From the NCBI RefSeq assembly GCF_002909255.1, contig NZ_PIOB01000002.1:741442-805441 (forward strand): a DNA stretch of 64,000 nt, given 5' to 3'. The DNA is from Arenibacter hampyeongensis (GTDB lineage Bacteria; Bacteroidota; Bacteroidia; Flavobacteriales; Flavobacteriaceae). A program made the translations under genes and the position numbers. The notes beneath the pieces are model-generated. The model did no database searches. It was given only the letters and a program-made list of their open reading frames with translations, and was not told the DNA's origin. How positions within the stretch are numbered: position 1 is the stretch's first letter; the number at the start of each line of letters is the position of its first letter. Positions 54,159 through 63,596 of the stretch are shown here, piece by piece.

Positions 54159-54230
54159 CTAGACCAGTCCCATACCTCCCTTAAAAAAGAAGTAAAAATA
54201 AAAACCGTTCCAGAAATATTGCTTTGTCAT
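54159..54230 (-). CDS. Phe/Tyr-rich leader peptide (pheL-like)
   Basis: ATG 54230 to TAG 54161-54159, 23 codons. Residues 5-16 are Y-F-W-N-G-F-Y-F-Y-F-F-F: six Phe, three Tyr and one Trp in twelve positions, followed by a Lys-Gly-Gly stretch and the stop. The leader is preceded by an A-rich ACAAGAAAA. It lies 21 bp upstream of a perfect terminator and 140 bp before pheA. This is the arrangement of ribosome-mediated attenuation: stalling at Phe/Tyr codons when the charged tRNAs are scarce would prevent the terminator. Expression not shown; composition and position are compelling. Confidence 0.85.
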   Translation of the reverse strand: MTKQYFWNGFYFYFFFKGGMGLV

Positions 54231-54472
54231 TTTTCTTGTAAAACTTTGGCTAATGTAATAATTATATTTAAAACCAAACATGTAAGCAATGATTTTTTTA
54301 GTTATTTCAGTTTAATTCAAATAAAATAACAATTAAAACCCCAAATCTGTTAAAATTTACGAATTGCGAAAAAGAATCCCGTTCGACTAGTTTAGATAAA
54401 AACAACCATCCTGCATTGATGGTCAAGTTTTTATCCGGTTTATAATTAAAACTAGTTTTCACTTATTTGCAT

Positions 54473-54480
54473 TATTTTTG
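54473..54480 (+). promoter_or_regulatory. Probable -7 box of gldA
   Basis: TATTTTTG matches TAnnTTTG, 15 bp before ATG 54496. No good -33 box was found; the upstream 54231-54472 stretch is AT-rich with no coding frame. Confidence 0.4.
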
Positions 54481-54495
54481 ATAAAAAGTTAACAC

Positions 54496-55389
54496 ATGTC
54501 CATCCTTGTAAAAAATATCACCAAATCCTTTGGTAATCAAAAAGCTTTGAACAATGTCTCCTTTACCATTGAAAAGGGAGAAATTGTCGGCTTTTTAGGA
54601 CCTAATGGTGCCGGGAAATCCACCATGATGAAAATTTTGACCACCTACCACACCTCGGATGAAGGACAGGCAACGGTAAATTCATTTGATGTACTAAAGG
54701 ATAAGAAAAGCGTTCAAAAAAGCATAGGCTACCTCCCTGAACACAATCCTTTGTATTTGGACATGTATGTTAAGGAATATCTTGCATTCAATGCCGATGT
54801 ATATAAAGTTGACGAGGATCGGGTTAATATTGTAATTGCCCAAACAGGCCTTACCCCCGAAGCCAACAAAAAGATTGGGCAGCTTTCCAAGGGTTACCGT
54901 CAAAGGGTTGGACTAGCTGCTGCTCTACTGCACGACCCAGAGGTATTGATTCTGGACGAACCAACCACTGGCCTAGATCCCAATCAATTGTTGGAAATCA
55001 GAAAATTAATTCGGGAAATTGGAAAAGAGAAAACCATTCTCCTTTCCACACATATCATGAAAGAGGTAGAAGCGGTCTGCGACAGAGTATTGATCATAAA
55101 CAAAGGAATCTTGGTAGCAGATAAAAAACTGTCGGAATTAAGGGACGGTCAAGATCAGGTATTGCTGGTTGAATTCGATTTTAGGGTAGAAGAAGCCTTT
55201 CTGAACAAACTGCCCAATGTGAGCACTGTTAAAAATATTGGCGGGTTTGTATATGAGATTACCTTTAATACCACCAAAGATATGCGCCCAGTAGTGTTCG
55301 ACTTTGCCCATGACAATCAATTAAAGACCCTTCAATTAAGTAGGAAAAACAAAAATTTGGAGAGTCTATTTACAGAAATGACCCTTTAA
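54496..55389 (+). CDS. gldA: Gliding motility ABC transporter ATP-binding protein GldA
   Basis: 297 residues. Walker A GPNGAGKST (about 35-43), signature LSKGYRQRVGLAAALL, Walker B VLILDEPTTGLDP and switch His in STHIM. The C-terminal ~75 residues fit the GldA extension. GldA works with GldF and GldG permeases in gliding; those genes are not in the window. Alternative: another ABC-2 type ATPase, but full-length resemblance to GldA is strong. Confidence 0.88.
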   Translation: MSILVKNITKSFGNQKALNNVSFTIEKGEIVGFLGPNGAGKSTMMKILTTYHTSDEGQATVNSFDVLKDKKSVQKSIGYLPEHNPLYLDMYVKEYLAFNADVYKVDEDRVNIVIAQTGLTPEANKKIGQLSKGYRQRVGLAAALLHDPEVLILDEPTTGLDPNQLLEIRKLIREIGKEKTILLSTHIMKEVEAVCDRVLIINKGILVADKKLSELRDGQDQVLLVEFDFRVEEAFLNKLPNVSTVKNIGGFVYEITFNTTKDMRPVVFDFAHDNQLKTLQLSRKNKNLESLFTEMTL

Positions 55390-55424
55390 TCCAAGAAACC
55401 ACCCTTTGTAGAAAGATTCAATTC

Positions 55425-56297
55425 CTATATTTTTTGAATTATTGGGTTAAAGGCCTTGGAAGCTACAAGAACCTGATCTCCTACCTTTAACCCATTGGCC
55501 TCCCGCCGGTCCGAAACCACCTTAATAATATCGTTACCAATAAGTACCGAGATAACATAAATAACATCCTCCTGCACTATTTTCAAAACTTCCCCAGAAA
55601 ACCTAAATTTAGCACTGGTCTTGGTGAGTCCAAAGAAATCGCTGGCAGTACCTTTCTTGATAACCCGACCATTTTGAAGCTCAAACACGCAATCCGATAA
55701 TTTTACAATCTCCCCAACATCATGACTTACCAGTATCGTAGTAAGTTTGTATTTTTTATGAATTTGCAGCAGATACTCCTGCAATTTTATCCGCATCTTG
55801 AGGTCTAAGGCCGATAATGGTTCATCCAAAATTAAAATATCCGGCCTCTGCACCAATGCCCTGGCCAATGCCACTCGTTGTTTTTGACCACCCGAAAGGG
55901 TTTCCGGTTTTCTTTGTTGCAACTCATTGAGTTGGGCTAGATCCAACAACTCCTCAATTATGTCCCCATCCTGATTCCTCTGCAGGGCATATTCCAAATT
56001 TTGCCGAACCGTCATATTGGGAAAGAGGGCGTAGTCTTGAAAAACATATCCCACCTTGCGTTGTTGTGGAATAAGATTAATTTTTTTATGACTATCAAAC
56101 CAAGTTGTTCCATCAACAGTTATTATTCCGCTATCTGGCTTCAATAATCCACTGAGCATTCTTAAAGTAGAGGTTTTCCCTGCCCCGGAATCTCCAAACA
56201 AGGTAATAAACTCACCCTTTACTATATTCAATTCCAAATCAAGGACCATATTTCCTCCGCCTGACTTAAGTGTTTTCTCTATGTTTAGACGTATCAT
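55425..56297 (-). CDS. modC: Molybdate ABC transporter ATPase ModC
   Basis: 290 residues. Walker A GDSGAGKTS, Q-loop FQDYALFPNMTV, signature LSGGQKQRVALARAL, Walker B ILILDEPLSALD. A C-terminal regulatory TOBE-like part occupies ~225-290. It overlaps modB by 4 bp. Energises molybdate (possibly tungstate) uptake. Confidence 0.93.
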   Translation of the reverse strand: MIRLNIEKTLKSGGGNMVLDLELNIVKGEFITLFGDSGAGKTSTLRMLSGLLKPDSGIITVDGTTWFDSHKKINLIPQQRKVGYVFQDYALFPNMTVRQNLEYALQRNQDGDIIEELLDLAQLNELQQRKPETLSGGQKQRVALARALVQRPDILILDEPLSALDLKMRIKLQEYLLQIHKKYKLTTILVSHDVGEIVKLSDCVFELQNGRVIKKGTASDFFGLTKTSAKFRFSGEVLKIVQEDVIYVISVLIGNDIIKVVSDRREANGLKVGDQVLVASKAFNPIIQKI

Positions 56298-56965
56298 TGA
56301 ACAAAGCGTTTGAAATACCCTCCATTTGTTAGATAAACTATAAGAAGAATAATGAAGGTTATTGAAAACAATATCAAGGAATAGCTATTGGCAGCGGAGT
56401 AATTTAGTGCCTCTACCTCATCATAGATGGCAATCGAAGCCACTTTGGTTTTTCCAGGCATATTGCCACCAATCATCAAAACTACGCCAAACTCACCAAC
56501 CGTATGGGCAAAGGACAGAACAATCCCTGTCAAAAGCGCGGGTTTAACATTGGGCAATAAAACTTTTAGAAGGGTAGTCATTTTTGATTTTCCCATGGTG
56601 TATGAAGCTTCCTTAAATGTAGATGGCAGTGAGGAAAGTCCGGCCTGAATAGGTTGCACCATAAATGGAAGGCTATAAATGACGGAGGCTAACACCAAAC
56701 CCCCAAAAGAAAATATAAGTCTTATTCCCAACCATTCATTTAACCAATTTCCAAATGCATTTTCTGGGCTAAAAGCCACTAGCATATAAAAACCCAAAAC
56801 TGTAGGCGGGAGCACCAAAGGCATGCTCACCAAAGTTTCTATGACCGGCTTTGCTTTAGATTTCGTAAAGGAGAGCCAATTGGCAATGGGAATTGAAATC
56901 ACAAACAATATAGCCGTGGTTATCACAGCAAGTTTAAAAGTAAGCATTAGAGGTTGCCAATCCAT
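56294..56965 (-). CDS. modB: Molybdate ABC transporter permease ModB
   Basis: 223 residues with five membrane helices. The EAA-type loop (EASYTMGKSKMTTLLKVLLP) and PLVLPPTVLGFYML near residue 50 are typical ModB features. It shares its first base with the stop codon of the TOBE gene. Confidence 0.94.
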   Translation of the reverse strand: MDWQPLMLTFKLAVITTAILFVISIPIANWLSFTKSKAKPVIETLVSMPLVLPPTVLGFYMLVAFSPENAFGNWLNEWLGIRLIFSFGGLVLASVIYSLPFMVQPIQAGLSSLPSTFKEASYTMGKSKMTTLLKVLLPNVKPALLTGIVLSFAHTVGEFGVVLMIGGNMPGKTKVASIAIYDEVEALNYSAANSYSLILFSITFIILLIVYLTNGGYFKRFVQ

Positions 56966-57366
56966 TATGGTGCCAGTATTACTTCGTTCAATTTAACCAT
57001 AATCTTCACTTTCATATTTTCAGTCAATCCTAAATGCTTTGCACTCATGCTACTTATTATGGCAACGACCTCACCAAAATTGGTTTCCAAAGTTAATCTG
57101 CACATTAAGGCACCTATTTCGATATTGGTAATGATTCCGGAAATCCTATTCTCTATACTAATGTCCAATTCATTTTGGGTACTAATAGTAACCTCCATTT
57201 CCTTAAACAGGACATTTACCCTGTTACCCTTTATTAAATATGGGACTGTTTGAGGTGTATCCAATACTATCGAAATTAGTTCTATTTGGTTTGCAACCTC
57301 AACGTGAACTATGGACATATCTCCATAAGTTTCAATATCTGTTATCTGACCAGGAAAACTATTCAT
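56965..57366 (-). CDS. Stand-alone TOBE (Mop-like) molybdate-binding protein
   Basis: 133 residues formed of two ~65-residue TOBE-like repeats: NSFPGQITDIETYGDMSIVH, then NRISGIITNIEIGALMCRLT. Mop-type proteins bind molybdate and act as stores or sensors. It overlaps modA by 8 bp and modB by 1 bp, so it is made together with the transporter. An independent di-TOBE protein inside a mod operon is less common than a TOBE domain on a regulator. Confidence 0.85.
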   Translation of the reverse strand: MNSFPGQITDIETYGDMSIVHVEVANQIELISIVLDTPQTVPYLIKGNRVNVLFKEMEVTISTQNELDISIENRISGIITNIEIGALMCRLTLETNFGEVVAIISSMSAKHLGLTENMKVKIMVKLNEVILAP

Positions 57367-58147
57367 TCACCAAATATCCAAATTCTTTTAATACCTCCTT
57401 GGCTTCTTTGGAAAAAAGAAAATCATAAAAACCTTGAGCCTTAGGATTATTGTCCCCTTTCCGATCTACAAGAACCACACCTTGACTAATGTTGGCGTAT
57501 ATTGATGGGTCTATTAGAACCCACCTACCTTTACCCCTCATTTCCGGAGATAGTACACTTGATAATGCTGTGAATCCAATTTGTGCAGCTTTTGAAAAAA
57601 TGAATTGATCTGTCTGACCAATACTTTCCCCATAGACCAATTTTGGCCCTAAGAATTCATACAAACCATAATGCTGCATAACTTCCATAGCAGCGACGCC
57701 GTATGGAGCGGTTTTGGGATTTGCCAAAGCAATGTATTCTATTTGGGAATTGGACAGTTCATCAATTGAAACCGTTATATTCTCTGACATTGACCAAAGT
57801 ACCAATTGTCCGTTTGCATAGACCTTTGGGGAACCCAATGCCTTACCCCCATCAAAAACCGCTTCGGGATATTTCATATTTGCCGCAACAAAAATGTCAT
57901 ATGGCGCTCCTTCCAAAATTTGTGCTGTTAATTTACCTGATGAACCAACGACCAATTCAAATTCCAACCCAGATTTAGCGGCATAGTCTATTATCAATTC
58001 CTCCATGGTATATGCCATGTTGGCGGCAGTGGCAATTCTAATTTTTTTAACGTGATTTTCCTGACAGGCAGCCAATAGGCAAGTCAAGAACATGTACACC
58101 ACCCATCCTTGGGCTGGTCCATAAAATATTTTCCGGATAGATATCAT
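57359..58147 (-). CDS. modA: Molybdate-binding lipoprotein ModA
   Basis: 262 residues. A signal segment ends in LLAAC (Cys28), so it is a lipoprotein. The periplasmic binding fold shows IRIATAANMAYTMEELI, VVGSSGKLTAQILEGAPYDI, ALANPKTAPYGVAAMEVM and GESIGQTDQFIFSKAAQIGF, all typical of ModA. First gene of the modA-TOBE-modB-modC operon. Confidence 0.93.
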   Translation of the reverse strand: MISIRKIFYGPAQGWVVYMFLTCLLAACQENHVKKIRIATAANMAYTMEELIIDYAAKSGLEFELVVGSSGKLTAQILEGAPYDIFVAANMKYPEAVFDGGKALGSPKVYANGQLVLWSMSENITVSIDELSNSQIEYIALANPKTAPYGVAAMEVMQHYGLYEFLGPKLVYGESIGQTDQFIFSKAAQIGFTALSSVLSPEMRGKGRWVLIDPSIYANISQGVVLVDRKGDNNPKAQGFYDFLFSKEAKEVLKEFGYLVNE

Positions 58148-58199
58148 CTTTTGTTGGACAAATTTTACTTTCTAAAAATAGATAAGGCATAATTATAAA

Positions 58200-59009
58200 T
58201 TAGTCCGTTACTTGTGCATACTCCGTCCACGACCCATCATATACCTTTGTAGAATTTTCGAGGGTCATTTCACAGGCCAGTAGCACAATGCAAGCAGTGA
58301 CACCAGAACCACAACTAAATACTAGAGGCCTCCCCTCCTTATGCAAATCATTAAAAACCTCTTTCAATTCCTTCTCGGATTTATACTTTCCATCCTTTAG
58401 GACAGTTTCATAAGGCAAATTGATGGAGTTTGGAATATTCCCCCTTCTTAACTCCTTCCTTGGTTCCGGAACAAGGCCAAGGAAGCGATCAGAGGATCGT
58501 ACGTCGACTACCAAGACTTCCTTATTTTCTATATTATCCTTGACTTGTTCATAGGCCACCACCAACTCAGGATTGAAGTGTGCCTTAAAATTACCTAGGC
58601 CAACCCTCTTCCTAATCCCTTTTCCCGAGGCATACCCCTTGCTACTCCATTCAGGGAAGCCACCATTTAAGACACTTACGTTCTCATGTCCCATAATTTT
58701 GAACATCCACCAAATCCGTGGGCTTATATAGATGCCAAAATGATCATAAACCACTATTTTACTGGATTTATTAATCCCCAATTTTCTACAGGATTTTTCA
58801 AATTCGGCCGAACTTGGAAGCATATTGGGAAACGGGCTATTTTTATCACTAAACTCATTTTCCAAATCAAAAATACGTGCCCCTTTGACCCTAAGATCTT
58901 CCGTATCAGAATCTGTTGCATCATATCGTAACCGGGCATCCAAAATTACTATTTCGGGCTTATCCAAATGTTCCTTTAGCCAATCGGCTGACACAAGTAT
59001 ATTTTGCAT
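58200..59009 (-). CDS. Thiosulfate/3-mercaptopyruvate sulfurtransferase
   Basis: 269 residues, two rhodanese domains. The first (1-130) is inactive (ends NGGFPEW without Cys); the second has the active Cys233 in CGSGVTAC. The loop CGSGVT is more typical of mercaptopyruvate sulfurtransferases than of thiosulfate enzymes (CRKGVT). Cytoplasmic. Whether it delivers sulfur for molybdenum cofactor, given the mod operon 52 bp downstream, is speculative. Confidence 0.9.
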   Translation of the reverse strand: MQNILVSADWLKEHLDKPEIVILDARLRYDATDSDTEDLRVKGARIFDLENEFSDKNSPFPNMLPSSAEFEKSCRKLGINKSSKIVVYDHFGIYISPRIWWMFKIMGHENVSVLNGGFPEWSSKGYASGKGIRKRVGLGNFKAHFNPELVVAYEQVKDNIENKEVLVVDVRSSDRFLGLVPEPRKELRRGNIPNSINLPYETVLKDGKYKSEKELKEVFNDLHKEGRPLVFSCGSGVTACIVLLACEMTLENSTKVYDGSWTEYAQVTD

Positions 59010-59025
59010 GAATAATTAATTAATT

Positions 59026-60192
59026 TTAGTCGATCGAAATTTGCAAATAATTCATAACTGCATCATCTCCCTGAAGTGCATCTTTTGGCCTTGGATTTCC
59101 CTTACCAAAAACCATCAAATCCTCTGGGGTCAAAATAGTAACAAAATCCTCCTTATAGCCTTCCTCATAAGGAATATTCCCAGCATTGAGATCAAGATGA
59201 TGGTCAAAGAAATTATAGAGAGCCGTTCTTTTATTATATCCATAATCGTGTCTTTCGGCCGGTAGATGAACATTTTCAACTTTGTGCTCAGCATCATATA
59301 AGGCATATACCTTTTGTATATAAGGATACTCTACCCTAGGAGTATTCCTTGTCCAGTCTGATCCATCCGAAACCAAAAGCAAAGGTCGAGGGGCACAAAG
59401 AGCAGCAATTTCAACATTATTGGTCTGGTGATCAACACTTTTGTGAATTGGCATTCCACTCTCACAAACGCATCCACCGAAAAAGTGCGCAGAAACCTGG
59501 ACCACTGGTGCTGCTACTTTTATGCGATCATCTATGGCCGTTAAGACAAAGGTCTGTGTGCCTCCTCCAGAGGCACCTGTCATCCCTACCCGCTCTTTAT
59601 CCACATCCGGTCTGGACAACAAATATTCCAAGACCCGTTTACTGTTCCAAGTTTGTAACAGCAAGGCAACAGGCATCTTATGGTTCACCTGATTACTTTC
59701 GGCATAACCCACCATATCATAAGCGAAAACTACCGCCCCCATTCTAGCTAGGGCCGCGCAACGCCATTGAATATAATCCGTATAGCGCTTATCCTTCATA
59801 TGACCGTGGGGACTGAGAATCGCTGCATATTTACCCTCCATTTTTACTGGCCTATACAGGTTACCCGTAATATAAAAACCTGGAAAGCTTTCAATGGCGA
59901 TATTTTCTACAATATAACCATCCATGGATCTAGTATTTCTAATAATAGGATTGAAATTGCCTGTTATTTTCGGCATCTTATCCAGTTGCATGCCTTCGAC
60001 AATACCTTTCCTTATTCTCGATGCCCTTTGTTCCCAAGATTCCAGGTCCGACCATTCCGCGGCAAATTTTTTCATCACAATATTCCCTTCATCCTCAGTC
60101 CAATGACTTCCAACACACAACATATTGTTATCCTGACCATAAACAATGAAACTAAAAAGGGCAATTGCCAGTAGACTGATGATATTTTTCAT
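59026..60192 (-). CDS. Secreted alpha/beta hydrolase (acetyl-xylan-esterase-like)
   Basis: 388 residues. Signal peptide 1-19 (IISLLAIALFSFIVYG). Core motifs: ILSPHGHMKDKRY as oxyanion loop, GMTGASGGGTQTF with nucleophile Ser, and His in PAERHDYGYNKR. Similar proteins are annotated as acetyl xylan esterases or dienelactone-type hydrolases and often occur with sugar-catabolic genes. Substrate unknown. Divergent from the large lipoprotein gene at 60546. Confidence 0.85.
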   Translation of the reverse strand: MKNIISLLAIALFSFIVYGQDNNMLCVGSHWTEDEGNIVMKKFAAEWSDLESWEQRASRIRKGIVEGMQLDKMPKITGNFNPIIRNTRSMDGYIVENIAIESFPGFYITGNLYRPVKMEGKYAAILSPHGHMKDKRYTDYIQWRCAALARMGAVVFAYDMVGYAESNQVNHKMPVALLLQTWNSKRVLEYLLSRPDVDKERVGMTGASGGGTQTFVLTAIDDRIKVAAPVVQVSAHFFGGCVCESGMPIHKSVDHQTNNVEIAALCAPRPLLLVSDGSDWTRNTPRVEYPYIQKVYALYDAEHKVENVHLPAERHDYGYNKRTALYNFFDHHLDLNAGNIPYEEGYKEDFVTILTPEDLMVFGKGNPRPKDALQGDDAVMNYLQISID

Positions 60193-60483
60193 GTTTTAAT
60201 AGATAAATGTTCGTTGTGGAATTTATGAATTTTTGTATTTATTTATTGGAAGTCGCACAGCCCATTTTGTCCATTCATCCATCAAATAATGGCACTGTTC
60301 ACTTTAAGTGGTTCCCGGTAAATTTATTCTGTTAACTAAAATAGCGCTTTTCCTTCATTGTTTTAATATTTCCGAGTCAAGTTCTTTTAAATAACTCCGA
60401 ATAAAATCATTAAACCAAAACTTTATTGAAGGAGGTTTTATAACTACAACCTTATAACACTCCCCATTTATAACCCCTTGCAT
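60193..60483. other. Intergenic region between divergent genes
   Basis: No gene or clear RNA seen. AT-rich; should contain the - strand promoter of the hydrolase. No regulator-binding repeats were recognised. Confidence 0.5.
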
Positions 60484-60491
60484 TATTTTTG
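60484..60491 (+). promoter_or_regulatory. Candidate -7 box of the large lipoprotein gene
   Basis: TATTTTTG fits TAnnTTTG. Transcription would start near 60498, so the ATG at 60498 would be at the transcript end; this favours ATG 60546 as the true start. No -33 box recognised. Confidence 0.35.
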
Positions 60492-60545
60492 GACTAGATG
60501 GCCATTTTTTTGGTAAATTGTGGCAATACAACCAAAACCTATCAA

Positions 60546-63500
60546 ATGTTTCAAAACCAATCCATTGCCAAGGCCCTAGTTATTATTTTGGTCATAAGCG
60601 CCTTACAGGCTTGTCAAGATCAGCCTAAAACGATTATCGATTTTCCATCACTTTCCGAACAGGATAAAAGATTGGCAGAAAATGCATTGGCCTCAATGGA
60701 GGTTGCGGACGGATTAAATCTGGAGCTTTTTGCTTCCGAACCCATGGTTACCAACCCTACCAACATGGCCATTGATGCAAAGGGCAGAATATGGGTTTGT
60801 GAAGCCAGGAATTACAGATTATTCGCCAATCCCAACAATAGTTATGACGATACCGGGGACCGCATCTTAATACTGGAAGATACAAATGGAGATGGCAAAG
60901 CGGACACCTCCAAGGTTTTCTATCAGGGTGAAGATATAAATGCCGCCCTAGGCATAGCCGTGTTGGGAAATAAGGTGATCATATCGGTTAGTCCAAACGT
61001 TTTTGTCTTTACCGATGAGAATGGGGACGACCTTCCGGACTCAAAAGAAATCTTATTTTCAGGTATAGAAGGTGTAGACCATGACCATGGGGTACATGCC
61101 TTTGTTTTTGGTCCTGATGGTCGACTTTATTTCAACTATGGCAATAACGGCGAACAATTATTGGACCAAAATGGTGAAGCCGTTATGGACATGTATGGAC
61201 AGGAAATAGTAGCCAATGGAAAGCCCTATCGTGAAGGCATGGCCTTTAGAATGAATTTGGACGGATCAAACCTAGAGGTTTTAGGGCACAATTTTAGAAA
61301 TCCTTTTGAGATTACTATTGACTCCTATGGCGGTCTATGGCAATCGGACAATGACGATGACGGCAATAGGGGAACTCGAATTAATTATGTCATGGAATAC
61401 GGAAATTATGGATATAGGGATTTATTAACAGGGGCCAGCTGGCAAGAAAGAAGAACTGGTTGGGAAAATGAAATACCACAAAGACATTGGCATTTAAACG
61501 ACCCCGGAACCGTCCCAAATTTATTACAGACCGGATCGGGATCTCCATGTGGCATTCTTGTTTATGAGGACACTATGTTGCCTCAGAAATTTCAAAATCA
61601 ACTCATACATGCCGAACCCGGCCACAATGTAGTACGGTCCTACATCATAGATGAATCGGGGGCCGGCTATACCGCAAAAGTAGAAAATTTAATAAAAAGT
61701 AAAGATGATTGGTTTAGACCGGACGACGTTACCATTGCACCTGATGGCTCCCTTTTTATTTCCGATTGGTATGATGGCGGCGTAGGCGGACATAAGGCAG
61801 AAGATATTGCTCAAGGAAGGATTTACCGTTTGTCCACAATCCCGAATTACCATCCCGTTACAATAGACCCCAATACGGAGGATGGAACAACAAAAGGAAT
61901 ACTCTCTGGTAATATGGACGTTTTTTATCAGTCCTGGCAAAAATTGCATTCCATGGGCGAGGCTTCAGACCCGCTTTTACAGAATCTGATAGCCAAGGGT
62001 GGTAATGCAAAAGCACGCGCATTTTGGATAGGGCTGCAAATTCCGACCAAAAGCAACGAATACATAGAAATGGCACTTAAAGATGAAGATCCCAAGTTCC
62101 GAATTCAGGGTATACGTATGGCACGATATAAGGGGAAAGAAAATTTGGAAAAATACTTATCCGGACTAATCAACGATACATCACCACAGGTAAGACGGGA
62201 GATGGCCATAGCGCTAAGGCATATTGGTACTAAAACCGCCGCTGAACAGTGGGCAAATTTGGCCATACAACATACTGCCGGTGATCGCTGGTATTTGGAA
62301 GCCTTGGGCATTGGAGCCGATCTATTCCCTGACCTTTACTTTAATACCTGGAAGAATAAAGTCGGAGACCATTGGAAAAGCGAAGCAGGAAAGGAAATAG
62401 TATGGCGTATCGGCGCCACAGAATCGGTACCTATGATGGTAACCCTTATACAGGACGAAAATATACCATCTTCAAAATTAGCCTCCTATTTTAGGACTTT
62501 TGATTTTAAAGATCATCCGAAAAAAAACAACTATTTAATTAACATGTTGGCCCTGAATCATCCTTTGCAAAACCAAATTCAGGCTTATGCCTTAGGGCAG
62601 ATAGACCCTACTTTTGTTCATAGATCCTCAACACATGTTAAAATGGTATTGGAAGTACTTCCCAAAATTGAAGGAACCCCTGAGTGGATCATGGCCATCA
62701 AAAACCTCGATCTAAAAAACCAGAATGAGGCCTTGTTCCGAGTAATGGTCAAAGGAACCAATAAAGATATTGGAAAGGAAGCGGCAAATCTATTGTTCGA
62801 TAATGACGGTGCGCCCTTGATCGATAAATTTCTTCATTCCGAAGTTCCTGAATCCTCCAAAATAGCAGTTATGGACATGCTTAACGGAATATCCAATCCA
62901 ACAGCCATAGCACTGATAAAGAAAAGCATTACAGAGGAGGGTTTAAGCCATGCGGTTACCAGAAAAATGATAGAAACCTTGGGAAATACCGGATCAGGTC
63001 AGCGCGAATTATACCAATTGTTAAATGATGGTGAATTAGCTGAAGAATATATAACAACAGCAGTACTTAAACTGATGACCAGTTGGAATAATGAGATCAG
63101 AACCAATGCCCCAAAGTTCTTAAAAACTGAAGGAGATGGCACCTTGAATATTGCTGCCCTGGTAGAACGCAAGGGCAACGCTATTCATGGCAAGGAAATT
63201 TACAATACCTATTGCAGCTCTTGCCATATGGCTGCCGGATCTGGAATCGAATTTGGACCGGAACTATCGGATATTGGCAATAAGCTCTCAAAACAATTCC
63301 TATACTCCAGTATAATTTACCCTAGTGCGGGTATCAATTTTGGCTTTGAAGGGTACTCCTTTAAAATGAAAGACGGCAAGGCATATACGGGTTACATTTT
63401 AAGCAGGACCGAAGATGAAATTACGATAAAAATAATGGGAGGAACCCAAAAGACATTGGAATTAAAGGATATCACCGAACAGGAGGCCTTGGAACAATCT

Positions 63501-63596
63501 TTAATGACCCAAGGATTGGCCCAAATAATGCCAGAACAGGATTTAGTGGATTTGGTAGAATATTTAGGGACTCTAAAAGTGGAAGCCTTGGAATGA
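60546..63596 (+). CDS. Large lipoprotein with propeller, HEAT-like and cytochrome c domains
   Basis: 1016 residues from ATG 60546; an ATG 16 codons upstream gives no signal peptide. The lipoprotein signal ends in ALQAC. Next is a six-bladed propeller dehydrogenase-type domain (~45-420: MAIDAKGRIWVCEARNYRLF; DHDHGVHAFVFGPDGRLYF; HNFRNPFEITIDSYGGLWQS), then HEAT-like helical repeats (~450-860) and a C-terminal cytochrome c domain with Cys890-SS-Cys893-His894. This is the PVC-type (DUF7133) putative membrane-bound dehydrogenase architecture. It may oxidise a sugar or alcohol and pass electrons to the heme. Substrate unknown. Confidence 0.88.
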   Translation: MFQNQSIAKALVIILVISALQACQDQPKTIIDFPSLSEQDKRLAENALASMEVADGLNLELFASEPMVTNPTNMAIDAKGRIWVCEARNYRLFANPNNSYDDTGDRILILEDTNGDGKADTSKVFYQGEDINAALGIAVLGNKVIISVSPNVFVFTDENGDDLPDSKEILFSGIEGVDHDHGVHAFVFGPDGRLYFNYGNNGEQLLDQNGEAVMDMYGQEIVANGKPYREGMAFRMNLDGSNLEVLGHNFRNPFEITIDSYGGLWQSDNDDDGNRGTRINYVMEYGNYGYRDLLTGASWQERRTGWENEIPQRHWHLNDPGTVPNLLQTGSGSPCGILVYEDTMLPQKFQNQLIHAEPGHNVVRSYIIDESGAGYTAKVENLIKSKDDWFRPDDVTIAPDGSLFISDWYDGGVGGHKAEDIAQGRIYRLSTIPNYHPVTIDPNTEDGTTKGILSGNMDVFYQSWQKLHSMGEASDPLLQNLIAKGGNAKARAFWIGLQIPTKSNEYIEMALKDEDPKFRIQGIRMARYKGKENLEKYLSGLINDTSPQVRREMAIALRHIGTKTAAEQWANLAIQHTAGDRWYLEALGIGADLFPDLYFNTWKNKVGDHWKSEAGKEIVWRIGATESVPMMVTLIQDENIPSSKLASYFRTFDFKDHPKKNNYLINMLALNHPLQNQIQAYALGQIDPTFVHRSSTHVKMVLEVLPKIEGTPEWIMAIKNLDLKNQNEALFRVMVKGTNKDIGKEAANLLFDNDGAPLIDKFLHSEVPESSKIAVMDMLNGISNPTAIALIKKSITEEGLSHAVTRKMIETLGNTGSGQRELYQLLNDGELAEEYITTAVLKLMTSWNNEIRTNAPKFLKTEGDGTLNIAALVERKGNAIHGKEIYNTYCSSCHMAAGSGIEFGPELSDIGNKLSKQFLYSSIIYPSAGINFGFEGYSFKMKDGKAYTGYILSRTEDEITIKIMGGTQKTLELKDITEQEALEQSLMTQGLAQIMPEQDLVDLVEYLGTLKVEALE

